The position numbers were made by a program, and so were the translations under genes. A DNA stretch of 64,000 bases from Posidoniimonas polymericola (GTDB lineage: Bacteria; Planctomycetota; Planctomycetia; Pirellulales; Lacipirellulaceae), in assembly GCF_007859935.1 (NCBI RefSeq), contig NZ_SJPO01000011.1, forward strand, positions 1-64,000, in the 5' to 3' direction. Under the pieces are notes generated by a model. The model was not told where the DNA came from. It saw only the letters and a list, made by a program, of their open reading frames with translations, and searched no databases. The stretch's first letter is position 1, and each line of letters begins with the position of its first letter. Positions 45,880-54,420 of this stretch are shown one piece after another.

Positions 45880-47195
45880 ACCACTGGGGCCGCACGCTCG
45901 GCATGAGCATCAAGAGCCTGCTGATGCACCCGATGCGCAGCGGCCTGACCGTGCTCGGCATCCTGATCGGCGTGTCGAGCGTGATCTGGCTGCTGGCGAT
46001 CGGCGAGGGCATCAGCGCCAAGTCGCAGGAGCAGATCGCCGGCCTCGGCGCCCAGAACATTATCGTCCGCACGATCAAACCCTCGAGCGACGACTTCGAG
46101 GGCGGCCTGTACGGCCTGACCCGCGACGACTACCGCCGGATCAGCGAGACGATCCCCACGCTCGAGTCCGTGCTGCCGATCCGCGAGCTCCGCCGCGAGT
46201 TCCGCCACGGCTCGCGCCGCATGGAGGGTCGCTTGGTCGGCTGCACCCCCGAGTACATGGAGGTCGTCCGGCTTAGGCTGGCCGACCGCCGCGGCAACCG
46301 CTTCCTCACCGACCTCGACATCGACGAGGAACGCAACTACTGCGTGCTCGCCTACGAGGTCGCCCGCAAGCTGTTCCCGATGGGGGGCGAGTTCGGCAAG
46401 TCGGTCATGATCGACGACGAGTTCTACGAGGTGGTGGGCGTCGTCGCCGCCCGCGACCCGACCGCCGGCATCGGCGGCTCGCTCGCCGCAGAAGACTTTT
46501 CCGGCGACGTCTACGTGCCGATCACCACCCTCTGGCGCCGCAACGGCGACATGGAGATCATCACCAAGCCCGGCCAGTTCCAGCAGGAGATCAAGGAGAT
46601 CGACCAGATCACCGCCAAGGTCGCCAACAAGACGGACGTCCTCAAGACGGCCGGCGTGCTCCGCCAGACGGTCGAGGCCTACCACCCCGATCGCGACTTC
46701 GGCGTCACCGTGCCGCTCGAGCTGCTGCAGCAGGCCCGTACGACGCAGCTCATGTTCATCCTGTTCCTCGGCCTGATCGCGGCGATCTCGCTGGTAGTCG
46801 GCGGCATCGGCATCATGAACATCATGCTGGCGACCGTCACCGAGCGGACCCGCGAGATCGGCATCCGCCGCGCGGTTGGCGCGAAGAAGGCCGACATCGT
46901 GCAGCAGTTCCTCACCGAGAGCGTCGTGCTGTCGGTGGTGGGCGGGCTGCTCGGCATCCTGATCGGCCTGGCCTGCCGCCCGCTCTTGATCGCGCTCCGC
47001 GCGTTCATGTTCTGGCAGTTCCCCGACCAGATGGAGGCCCTCCCCGACCTGATCCGCTCGGTCGAGCCGATCTTGGTTGGCTGGTCGATCCCGCTGGCGT
47101 TCCTGATCTCGGCCGTGGTCGGCGTGCTGTTCGGCGTCTACCCGGCGACCAAAGCGGCCGCACTGGACCCGATTGTCGCCCTGCGGCATGAGTGA
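45876..47195 (+). CDS. MacB-type ABC transporter permease (FtsX fold)
   Basis: A 439-residue membrane protein with one N-terminal helix (about 20-45), a large periplasmic MacB_PCD domain (about 46-280) and three C-terminal helices in the FtsX region (IAAISLVVGGIGIMNIMLATVTERTREIGIRRAVGA, LLGILIGLA, AVVGVLFGVYPATKAA). The C-terminal motif LDPIVALRHE is typical of MacB permeases. Its last 110 bases (47086-47195) have an imperfect second copy at 49654-49763. Confidence 0.93.
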   Translation: MNHWGRTLGMSIKSLLMHPMRSGLTVLGILIGVSSVIWLLAIGEGISAKSQEQIAGLGAQNIIVRTIKPSSDDFEGGLYGLTRDDYRRISETIPTLESVLPIRELRREFRHGSRRMEGRLVGCTPEYMEVVRLRLADRRGNRFLTDLDIDEERNYCVLAYEVARKLFPMGGEFGKSVMIDDEFYEVVGVVAARDPTAGIGGSLAAEDFSGDVYVPITTLWRRNGDMEIITKPGQFQQEIKEIDQITAKVANKTDVLKTAGVLRQTVEAYHPDRDFGVTVPLELLQQARTTQLMFILFLGLIAAISLVVGGIGIMNIMLATVTERTREIGIRRAVGAKKADIVQQFLTESVVLSVVGGLLGILIGLACRPLLIALRAFMFWQFPDQMEALPDLIRSVEPILVGWSIPLAFLISAVVGVLFGVYPATKAAALDPIVALRHE

Positions 47196-47223
47196 CGCAT
47201 TGCTCGCCCCCGGTCCCCCGGGC

Positions 47224-47505
47224 GACTTTTGTCCCTAATTCGCCCATCGAATTATCAGGACAAAAGTCGGGCATGATTTCTTGCGAAGTTCGTCGCAAGT
47301 CATTGTGGCGGTGTGGGTTGTGGGGAATGCCTTCGCCGTCAGCTGCCAACTTTTGTCCCTTACCGCGCGCAACAGGGGACAAAAGTCCAACTCCCGCCTC
47401 GCGGCAGGGCAGTTTGGGTCCGACTCAGCCCCAACCGCTGGCGAGACTTTGCTCCAGCGAACACCACCATTCGACCGCGCTGGGTGGCTCATTTCTACAG
47501 AAATC
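47224..47505 (+). repeat. Composite TTTTGTCC/ATTTCT interspersed element, copy 1
   Basis: Two inverted-arm pairs: GACTTTTGTCC 47224-47234 with GGACAAAAGTC 47258-47268, and ACTTTTGTCC 47349-47358 with GGACAAAAGT 47377-47386. They are followed by CCATTCGACCGCGCT and CATTTCTACAGAAATC (about 47467-47504). Same module order as the reverse-strand copy at 22030-21706. The remainder of the 627-base gap (47196-47822) shows no credible gene; a TATACT at 47679-47684 could be the -10 box of the PEP-CTERM gene that follows. Confidence 0.72.
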
Positions 47506-47822
47506 CCGGGGGCGCCTGAACGTGCCGCTCCGGGCTAGATTTGGCGCTGGTTGCAGGCAACTGCAGATAGACGGCACGGTTCTGTACTCAGACGAGCGTC
47601 TGGCAGGACGAAGAACCGACTACTCGCCGATTTTTGGTCGTCTCAGCGACAGATAAAGTTTCTGCATGTCAGATCGCCTATACTCATCGGTCAGAGGAGC
47701 AGGGGCGGAGTTTGGTTTCGCCCTCCTCCGATGATCGGCCCACGAACCGGGTCGCGCTTTTCTAGCTGGGTTGCTTTTCCAATGGCGTTTCGCCTGTCCT
47801 TTGTTTCTTTGAGGAGTGTCTG

Positions 47823-48536
47823 ATGATTTGGCGCCTATCGCTGCTCGCCTGCCTCGCAATCGCCACACCGGCCGCTGCGACTACCATGAATTTTGACTTC
47901 GGCAACAACGGCCGGCAGACGAACGTGCCCGGCTGGAACAACGTCGTCCACGACAACGGTTCGCCCTCCCCGACGCTGTTTGTCGTGTTCGACGACACAG
48001 GCGTAGCGGTGCCCGGCGTCACTCTTGAAGAGACCGACGAATTCTATATCGTTGGTCAACCATCTCAGGGGGGCAGTGAGTCGCCCGCGGGCGACGCGGC
48101 CGGGTTGCCTGTCGATGCAACGGACGACTACTACTTTGGGCACAGCGGCGCCTTCGGCGGCGGCGATGACAACCCAACCGGCGGATTCAAGCTGACCGGC
48201 CTCGATCAGAACCTCGCGTACGACTTCTTGTTTTTCTCCTCCCGCACCGGAGTCAACGACAACCGTGAGACGGCGTTCAGCGTCACCGGCAGCAACGTCG
48301 GCAGCGGGCTGACAGCGACCTCCAACAACGACTCGGAGGTGCTGACGATCAGCGGCATCATGCCCGACGCCAACAGCGAGATCGCGATTAGCGTCTCGGC
48401 TGGCCCCAACAACGACAACGGCAACGGGTTCTACTACGTGAACCTGATGCAGGTCAGCACCGCCGTTCCCGAGCCCGCCTCGGGCCTGCTGATCGCCCTG
48501 TCCGGCGGGCTGACCGCCTTGCGTCGTCGCCGGTAA
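47823..48536 (+). CDS. PEP-CTERM secreted protein
   Basis: A 237-residue protein with a signal peptide (about 1-20), an Asp/Gly-rich beta-structured body (about 22-210) and a classical PEP-CTERM tail: VPEPASGLL, hydrophobic helix, RRRR end. Such proteins are exported, then cut and sorted by an exosortase. GAGGAG before the ATG is a strong ribosome binding site. The body contains the pattern of a planctomycete PEP-CTERM adhesin-like domain (FDFGNNGRQT, YDFLFFSSR). No exosortase in this window. First gene of the island between the two permease 3' ends. Confidence 0.88.
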   Translation: MIWRLSLLACLAIATPAAATTMNFDFGNNGRQTNVPGWNNVVHDNGSPSPTLFVVFDDTGVAVPGVTLEETDEFYIVGQPSQGGSESPAGDAAGLPVDATDDYYFGHSGAFGGGDDNPTGGFKLTGLDQNLAYDFLFFSSRTGVNDNRETAFSVTGSNVGSGLTATSNNDSEVLTISGIMPDANSEIAISVSAGPNNDNGNGFYYVNLMQVSTAVPEPASGLLIALSGGLTALRRRR

Positions 48537-48633
48537 GCACCGCCCCACCCCGGGCGGCCCGAAGAGATCGGGCCGCCCGGCGGTGAGGTCTGCACGTCGT
48601 TGTTCTACAAACATTAGTCGGAGGGCTGCAGGC

Positions 48634-49569
48634 ATGAATATCGGTCAATGGAGGCCCGCCTTGGCGGTGCTGCTACTCTCGGTGGGCTGGGCGGACGCCG
48701 CCCCCCTCAACATCATCTTCTACGGCAACAGCTTCACGTTCGGTGCAGGCAGCAGCCGGCCGGTCGATTCGATCTTCCGCGACATCGCCACCATCGCCGG
48801 GCACGAACGCCCCTACACAATCAGCGCCGCAAGCTCTGGACAAGACCTCGAGTGGCACGTCAACAACAACACGCAAAGGATCACCTCCTCGATTCTGCCG
48901 GGCAACAACTGGGACCACATCGTGCTGCAGGAGCATTCGACGAAGCTCACGCGGGCGTACCCGGACTCGCCCCCCTTCCCGGCCAGCGTTGAGGAATCGA
49001 AAACGACCGCGGTAGAGCTGTTCAACGTCGCCAAGCAGCACAGCCCAGGCGTGACGCCCGTCCTTTACGAGACCTGGGCCCGCGGCCCCGGGCACGCGTT
49101 CTACACGGGCGCCAACCCGCTCTTCTCGGGCCCCGCAGAGATGCAGGCAGAGATCCGCGCCGGCTACGACGCGCTGCAAGAGGCGCTCGACACCGACGCG
49201 GGACAGCAGCAGACGCTGCTGGCGCCCGTCGGCGACGCCTGGCGGGAAGCCAACTACGACAACCTGCACGCCACCGACCTGTGGCACGCCCAGAACCGTG
49301 GCTCGCTGCTCGCCGCGTTGGTGATTTACGGCACGATCTACGGCGACACAAACACCAGCGCGCTCGACCTGACCCAGCGGCGGGTTCTTGACTCGCTGAA
49401 CCTGACCGAGGCGGATGGCGCCTTCCTGACCGCCGCCGCAGACGCCACCCTCCGGGCGGAGAACGTCCCCGAACCCTGCTCGGCGGCAGTCGTGATTGGG
49501 ATGTTGACCGTGGCCGCGGCTTGTCGTCAGGCGGCGCCGACAAAAAGAGGTGTCGGGGTGGCTCCGTAG
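48634..49569 (+). CDS. PEP-CTERM protein with SGNH-hydrolase-like (DUF4886-type) domain
   Basis: About 311 residues from the ATG at 48634, with GGAGGG upstream. Signal peptide (about 1-22), then NIIFYGNSFTFGAGS, which resembles the first block of SGNH/GDSL esterases with a Ser at the nucleophile place, and later NLHATDLWHAQNRG, which provides a candidate His for block V. Such enzymes deacetylate or cleave esters of carbohydrates. A PEP-CTERM-like end follows (VPEPCSAAVVIGML, then CRQ in place of the usual Arg cluster). It follows the other PEP-CTERM gene by 97 bases and may be in the same transcript. Confidence 0.82.
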   Translation: MNIGQWRPALAVLLLSVGWADAAPLNIIFYGNSFTFGAGSSRPVDSIFRDIATIAGHERPYTISAASSGQDLEWHVNNNTQRITSSILPGNNWDHIVLQEHSTKLTRAYPDSPPFPASVEESKTTAVELFNVAKQHSPGVTPVLYETWARGPGHAFYTGANPLFSGPAEMQAEIRAGYDALQEALDTDAGQQQTLLAPVGDAWREANYDNLHATDLWHAQNRGSLLAALVIYGTIYGDTNTSALDLTQRRVLDSLNLTEADGAFLTAAADATLRAENVPEPCSAAVVIGMLTVAAACRQAAPTKRGVGVAP

Positions 49570-49653
49570 AAGCCCCGCCGTTGGTAAGAGGATCATGGTG
49601 TCGTGGGCGAGCGCGCTTAAACACAGAAGGAAACGGACAGGTCCAAGTCCCCC

Positions 49654-49763
49654 CGATCTCGCCGGCGTGCGCGATCTCGGCCTTGGTCGGCGTGCTGTCC
49701 GGCGTCTACCCCGCGACCAAAGCCGCCGCCCTCGACCCGGTTGTCGCCCTGCGGCACGAGTAG
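49654..49763 (+). pseudogene. Remnant of a MacB-type permease 3' end
   Basis: 110 bases that align without gaps to the end of the permease gene at 47086-47195; by my count about 95 positions agree. In frame it encodes ISALVGVLSGVYPATKAAAL followed by DPVVALRHE and TAG, the last membrane helix and C-terminal motif of the family. Most differences fall on third codon positions, so this may be the relic of a diverged paralogue and not a fresh copy. There is no credible start or upstream domain, hence a remnant. Confidence 0.78.
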
Positions 49764-49778
49764 CCGTCGCCAACACGA

Positions 49779-50261
49779 GCCGCGGGGCGTCAGCCCCCGG
49801 AGTAGCCCACCAAGCGGCGGCGATCAGACCGGTTTGGCTCCCCCCGGCTAACGCCGGGGGCTCTCGGCCGACACGGCTCGTTTTGTCCTCCCTGGTTTTG
49901 TCCGAAAAATCGAGCGGAGGGGACAAAACCCCTGGCGTTGCGAGTCTCTCCGATCGTGTTTCCCCCTGTAAACCAAGCGATAACGCCGCCGCCATCGGCT
50001 CGGGCCAACGTGGGTTTTGTCTGAGCGTTGTTTTGTCCTCAGGCCCGCTCCTCACCGCGGGCCCGCGCTGCCCAGAGCTCGAGCTTTTCAACTGCGCAGC
50101 AGCCACCAATAGGCGCCAGGCCCGACGGGGCCCGCCCTGCGGCGAGAGAGTAGATTTGTCCACCACTCATTAGACCACGGCCGGTGGGGCGCCTCTACAA
50201 CAAAATCTCCACACCGCCAACAGCCCCATCAGCCGCAGGGCGTTAGCCCCCGGTTCGGAAA
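49779..50261 (-). repeat. Repeat block: CCCCCGGC palindrome and TTTTGTCC modules
   Basis: Seen in order: GCCGCGGGGCGTCAGCCCCC at 49779; palindrome CCCCCGGC-TAAC-GCCGGGGG at 49841-49860; GTTTTGTCC at 49880-49888 and 49895-49903 with inverted arm GGACAAAAC at 49921-49929; GTTTTGTC words at 50014 and 50030; and CCATCAGCCGCAGGGCGTTA with CCCCCGGTTCGG at 50225-50258. Read on the reverse strand, 49939-49841 repeats the layout found at 2066-2231. No gene is credible between 49764 and 50288. Confidence 0.75.
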
Positions 50262-50288
50262 CGGCCCCGCCTCTATCTACTTCGCGAT

Positions 50289-50897
50289 TTAGTGGTCCGA
50301 TCGAAGGCTTGGCCAGTCAGACAGGATCTCTGCGTCTGGAATCGCCTCCTCTAAGAATGCAATGTCTTCTCTCTCCAGGGACGTACCTCGGACGTCGAGC
50401 CTTCTGAGATGGCTCATGCGGGCAAGACCCGGGAGCGACTTGTTGGTGATGCGAGTGTTTCGAAGAGCAAGTTCCTGAAGCCCCGTGAGCGAGCTAACCT
50501 CAGTGACGGTCATGTCGCCCGCAAGCGTGTCGGAAAATGAGATGCCCTGCAGAGATGGCAGGGCTTTCAGGTTGAGGCTCTCGAAAGTCAAGTCGGTGAT
50601 TGGCTGGTGATACCCGCGCACGAAGGCAAATTGAGCCGATTCGCCAACCACGATGCCCAGGTAGTCCGCACAAAAAGAGGTCAGCATGCCGTGACGCGGC
50701 GCGCTGCCGCTGAGGCGCACAGCCGGCTCATCGGGCATCGTGCGGTAGCCGTCGCTCTCGAAGAGCACTTCGCCACCAAGCATCCCAATGCGGTCAATCG
50801 CCCGGAACTCACGCGTCTTCACCGCCCACAAGCCGAGGAGCAGGCAGGTTGAGGTGATCGCCCCGATGGCAGTCTTTAGTTTGAAGCGGATCCTCAT
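50289..50897 (-). CDS. Leucine-rich repeat-like protein with N-terminal TM helix
   Basis: A 202-residue protein. A basic start and one membrane helix (about 8-26) precede a variable region (27-110) and about three leucine-rich-type units in the C-terminal half (SSLTGLQELALRNTRITNKS, LPGLARMSHLRRLDVRGTS, LEREDIAFLEEAIPD). Short LRR proteins of this type are common in planctomycetes and have no assigned role. The gene is lower in GC than its neighbours. Start at the ATG at 50897. Confidence 0.72.
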   Translation of the reverse strand: MRIRFKLKTAIGAITSTCLLLGLWAVKTREFRAIDRIGMLGGEVLFESDGYRTMPDEPAVRLSGSAPRHGMLTSFCADYLGIVVGESAQFAFVRGYHQPITDLTFESLNLKALPSLQGISFSDTLAGDMTVTEVSSLTGLQELALRNTRITNKSLPGLARMSHLRRLDVRGTSLEREDIAFLEEAIPDAEILSDWPSLRSDH

Positions 50898-51071
50898 CGT
50901 CGGCCTCCAGGGCCCGGCAAGGGATACGAGTCTAGGCGAGCAGGGATTGCACGGCCGCGGGAATGGCGCCCGGCAGACACGGCAGGAGTCCGACCCGCTG
51001 CAAGGGGGTCATGCTGCTGCCGGCGAACGAATGCGGTTCCTGACACCTTTGCGCCTTCACCATTGCGCCCG

Positions 51072-51659
51072 CTACTCCTTCAGCACCATGTCGATGCACA
51101 TCACGGCGGCGAGGATCAGCTTCCGCACGGCGCCGTGGTCGGGGAGCGCGTCGGAGATCTCGAGGATGTAGTTGTCGGCGCTGGTGAACATCTCCTTGCC
51201 GATCCCGGACCACTTCTTCGCTACCTGCGCCAGCTGCGTCTCGCCGGCCATGAAGCGGAAGTTCCACCCGGTCCATTTCCCCTTGAGCTCACACACGGGG
51301 GTATCGCTCGCGTCGCGCACCGTGAACGCGCCGCCAATCGAGAAGAATTTCTGCTTGAAGCCGCCGATACGCTGGTTGTTCTCGTCGAGCACGTCGACCG
51401 TTGAGAGCAAGATAGAAATCCCCCGAGTTATCCGGACAACCTGGCGGCCGTCGGGCGTCTGTACGCGGATGTCGAAGGGGGTCATCCGCTTGTAGTCGGT
51501 GAACCGGAGCAGCTTGGTGAATAGCCCTAGGTCGGGCTCACGGCACTCCATCACCAACCCGCCGGTGGCCGGGTCGTAGATATCGTAGTTGTTGGCCGCC
51601 TTGAACATGCCCACGTGCTCTTTGACGAGCAGCAGGTTGAGGCTGAGCGGGTCGGTCAT
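51072..51659 (-). CDS. Phospholipid scramblase-/LURP-one-related protein
   Basis: A 195-residue protein of the scramblase/LOR beta-barrel superfamily. Seen: an N-terminal VKEHVGMFKAANNYDIYDP, then repeated hairpin strands (TPFDIRVQTPDGRQVVRITRG, TVDVLDENNQRIGGFKQK) and the C-terminal LAQVAKKWSGIGKEMFTSAD with DNYILEI. A hydrophobic final helix (LILAAVMCIDMVL) closes the barrel. Bacterial members are cytoplasmic and of unknown role, and true lipid scrambling is unlikely to be proven from sequence. No operon partner. Confidence 0.82.
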   Translation of the reverse strand: MTDPLSLNLLLVKEHVGMFKAANNYDIYDPATGGLVMECREPDLGLFTKLLRFTDYKRMTPFDIRVQTPDGRQVVRITRGISILLSTVDVLDENNQRIGGFKQKFFSIGGAFTVRDASDTPVCELKGKWTGWNFRFMAGETQLAQVAKKWSGIGKEMFTSADNYILEISDALPDHGAVRKLILAAVMCIDMVLKE

Positions 51660-51810
51660 GCCGTGTTCCCTGTGTTTGGTCGAGCGTTAGGAGACGACGC
51701 GAGCATAACAGATGACCGCATCGTTCCGCCACTTTCTGAGGGGAACAAACAGCACGCGGACCGGCGGGCAGAAGCGGTCCGGCTGATCAACCGGCCCGCG
51801 GGCCGTTGAG

Positions 51811-51836
51811 GCATGCCCACGAGAGCGTGGGCATGC
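51811..51836. repeat. GCATGCCCACG hairpin
   Basis: GCATGCCCACG (51811-51821) pairs perfectly with CGTGGGCATGC (51826-51836) around a 4-base loop. It lies 24 bases from a classical terminator and looks like another of the dispersed palindromes. Confidence 0.6.
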
Positions 51837-51859
51837 GCCGCGGCTGCTGCCACAAAAAA

Positions 51860-51883
51860 AGCCGGGGACCAAGGTCCCCGGCT
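51860..51883 (-). terminator. Rho-independent terminator after the tail-specific protease gene
   Basis: AGCCGGGGACC and GGTCCCCGGCT form an 11-bp stem with a very short loop. On the reverse strand it is followed by seven T (complement of 51854-51860). It lies 31 bases beyond the stop of the protease gene. Confidence 0.85.
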
Positions 51884-51914
51884 CGTGGGTTTCGCTTGTC
51901 GCTGAGCGGTCTGC

Positions 51915-54023
51915 CTAGCGGGCGACGGCCAGCTTCTTCTCGCCGAGCAGGCGCAGGTAGTCGGCGACGATCGACATCGCCTCCTTGTTGTAGTGCTCCT
52001 CCATGTCGAACACCGGGCGGTCGGTGTCGGTCGCCTTCTCGAAGGTCTCTTCCTGCTCCTTGTCGGCGTCCAGCTCTTCCTTCTCGGCCAGGTACTGCTC
52101 GAGGTTCAGCGTGACAGTCTTCTTGTCCTTCTGCTCCTCGTAGCGGTTAATCTGCTTGAGGTCCTTCTGGAAGTCGGCCGACTGCGAGATGCGGTCGGCG
52201 GACAGCCGTTGCAGCTCGGCCTTGATGCCGCCGTTGACCATGCCGAAGCGGTCGTGCCGCATCTCTTTGACCTGGTCGAAGGAGAGGGCGTAGTCGAGGT
52301 CACGCTCGGAGATCCCCTCGATGTGCTGCGTCAGCGCCGGGATCACCACGTCGGACACGACGCCGCGGTTCTGGGTGCTGTCGCCGCCGGGGCGGTAGAA
52401 CTGCTGGATGGTCAGCTTGAGGGCGCCCCAGTTCTTGCTGGTCTGCCGGCCGAACAGCAGCTCGGCCAGGTTGAACAGCTGCTGCACGGTGCCCTTGCCG
52501 TGGGTCGACTCGTCGCCGACGACGATGCCGCGGCCGTAGTCCTGGATGGCGCCGGCGAAGATCTCGCTGGCCGACGCGCTGAACTTGTTGGTCATCACCA
52601 TCAGCGGGCCGCTCCACAGCATGCCGGGGTCGTCGTCGGCGTGCGGGATGCTGCGTCCGTCCGGACCCTTCACCTGGACCACGGGGCCGCGGTCGATGAA
52701 CAGGCCGGTCATCGCGACCGACTCCTGCAGCGAGCCGCCGCCGTTGAACCGCAGGTCGACGACCACGGCGTCGACGCCCTGATCGTTGAAGCCGCTCAAG
52801 AGCCGCGCGACGTCGCGGGTGGTGCTGCGGTAGTTGGGCAGGCCGCGGCGGGCGCCCTCCATGTCCATGTAGAAGCTGGGCAGCGCGACAACGCCGATCT
52901 TGTAGGGCTGGCCGCTGGGCTTGCGGCCCCAGTTGATGACGGCGCCGCGGGCCTCTTGGTTCTTGAGCTCGACGCGGTCGCGGATGATCTCGTAGACCTT
53001 CAGCTCCTTGGGGTTGTCGGCCGGCTTCACCTCGAGCCGGACCACGGTGCCCTGCTTGCCGCGGATCAGCTTGACCACGTTGCGCAGCTTCATGTCGACA
53101 ATGTCGTCCATGGGGCCGGTTGCGCCCTGGCCGACGCTGACGATGATGTCGCCCTCCTTGAGGCGGCCGTCCTCGTCGGCGGCTCCGCCGGCGATGATCT
53201 CCTGGACGGTGGTGTAGCCGTCCTCGCTGCGGAGCGCGGCGCCGATGCCGTCGAGCTCCAGCCGCATCGCGATGTCGAAGTCCTCAAGGGTCGACTTCGA
53301 CATGTAGCTGGAGTGCGGGTCGAAGGCCGAGGTCATCGAGGTCAGGAACAGCTCGAGCAGCTCGTCGTCGTCGGTCTCGTCCCAACGCTTGCGGACGCTG
53401 TTGTAACGCTTGCGGAGCTTCTCCTTGGCCTCGTCTGTCTCTTTGCCGTCGGCGAGCTGCACGACCATGTCGAACTTGACCCGCTTGCGCCACCGCTCGA
53501 CCGCCTCGTCGACCGACTTGGGGTAGGTGGTGTCGTCACGCTCGCGGATCATCGACTCGTCGACCGTGAAGTCGTGCGGGGCGTCGATCTGCTCGAGCGC
53601 GGTCTGGGTGCGTTCCTCGACGCGGGCGAGGAAGCGGGAGAAGATTGTGTAGGCGAACGACACGTCGTTGTTGTTGAGCATGTCGTCAACACGGTGCCGG
53701 TTCTGCTGGAACTCGTCGATGTCCGACTGCAGGAAGTACAGCTTCCACGGGTCGAGCGACTTGAGGAACGAGTCGAGGCACCGCTCGCTGACCGTGTCGT
53801 CGACGCGCTGGCCGGTGAGGTGCCAGGCCTCCATCCGGACCCGCACGACCTTGGTGATCTGGCGGTCCTGCAGGTCCGGCGCCTTGGGCCGGGCCGAGGC
53901 CGGGGCCGCCAGCAGCAGGACCGGAAGCATCAAGGCCGAGAGCAGCGCCCAGGCCCGCGGGCCTGCGGCCCGGGAACACAGCCGCGGGCGAGCGTGAGGG
54001 GAGCGCGTGCAGACAAGCGGCAT
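51915..54023 (-). CDS. prc: Tail-specific (carboxy-terminal processing) protease
   Basis: About 702 residues from the ATG at 54023, which opens a signal peptide (hydrophobic AWALLSALMLPVLLLAAPASA); a start at 54089 would hide it. Domains: N-terminal helical TSP region (about 45-230), PDZ (about 235-330), S41 protease core (about 350-560, VDAVVVDLRFNGGGSL) and a charged C-terminal helical extension (DUF3340 type). The Ser-Lys dyad lies in NKFSASASEIFAGA and STHGKGTVQ. The family trims C-termini of periplasmic proteins and controls peptidoglycan hydrolases. Ends at a good terminator. A single-gene unit. Confidence 0.92.
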   Translation of the reverse strand: MPLVCTRSPHARPRLCSRAAGPRAWALLSALMLPVLLLAAPASARPKAPDLQDRQITKVVRVRMEAWHLTGQRVDDTVSERCLDSFLKSLDPWKLYFLQSDIDEFQQNRHRVDDMLNNNDVSFAYTIFSRFLARVEERTQTALEQIDAPHDFTVDESMIRERDDTTYPKSVDEAVERWRKRVKFDMVVQLADGKETDEAKEKLRKRYNSVRKRWDETDDDELLELFLTSMTSAFDPHSSYMSKSTLEDFDIAMRLELDGIGAALRSEDGYTTVQEIIAGGAADEDGRLKEGDIIVSVGQGATGPMDDIVDMKLRNVVKLIRGKQGTVVRLEVKPADNPKELKVYEIIRDRVELKNQEARGAVINWGRKPSGQPYKIGVVALPSFYMDMEGARRGLPNYRSTTRDVARLLSGFNDQGVDAVVVDLRFNGGGSLQESVAMTGLFIDRGPVVQVKGPDGRSIPHADDDPGMLWSGPLMVMTNKFSASASEIFAGAIQDYGRGIVVGDESTHGKGTVQQLFNLAELLFGRQTSKNWGALKLTIQQFYRPGGDSTQNRGVVSDVVIPALTQHIEGISERDLDYALSFDQVKEMRHDRFGMVNGGIKAELQRLSADRISQSADFQKDLKQINRYEEQKDKKTVTLNLEQYLAEKEELDADKEQEETFEKATDTDRPVFDMEEHYNKEAMSIVADYLRLLGEKKLAVAR

Positions 54024-54127
54024 AGGGAAATCTCCGTCTTCGGAATGTTCTGTCGCGGAACGATAAGGGGAACACCATGCCGGCGGCAATAGCGCCCGCC
54101 GCGGGGAGGCCGCGGGCAGCGATCAGG

Positions 54128-54190
54128 CCAGAGGCCAGTCGCAGATTGCCACAGGCCGGTCGCTGATTGCCAGAGGCCGGCCGCTAGTTG
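54128..54190. repeat. Three 21-bp tandem repeats
   Basis: Units at 54128-54148, 54149-54169 and 54170-54190 follow the pattern CCAsAGGCCrGyCGCwrrTTG; each is exactly 21 bases. A partial fourth (GTCGCTGATTGCC) follows at about 54194. They lie in the 397-base gap between the start of the tail-specific protease and the next gene (54024-54420), where I see no other feature. They could be operator sites or a simple tandem array. Confidence 0.75.
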
Positions 54191-54420
54191 GTTGTCGCTG
54201 ATTGCCTGTCGTTAGGGCCGCTGACTCTCACAGCGGCCCCGGGCGAACCCCGAATCTCTTCCTAACTGTCCTTGTTGAAACAACTTACCCATCGTACCGG
54301 TCTGGTAGAAATGAGGCAATATTGAGTGCGAGGGGCGACTGGGCTCGCCTGTGGTGATTGCCGGACCGGGGGCTTACCCATTGTTACGCAGCGGGACGAG
54401 CGGGGGTTCAGAGGCGCGAT

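Noticed and set aside
45636..47189. A 517-codon reverse-strand frame
   Set aside because: Antisense to the MacB-type permease and the ATPase gene; it has no recognisable motif.
47192..47656. A 154-codon forward frame after the permease
   Set aside because: It overlaps the permease stop and is made of the TTTTGTCC and ATTTCT repeat modules; no ribosome binding site or domain.
47196..50288. An insertion sequence around the PEP-CTERM genes
   Set aside because: No transposase or integrase is encoded, and the flanking duplication is part of a permease gene and not a terminal repeat.
51993..54092. A 699-codon frame opposite the tail-specific protease
   Set aside because: Mirror frame of a clear protease gene; composition is Val/Leu/Asp/Gly-rich without domains.
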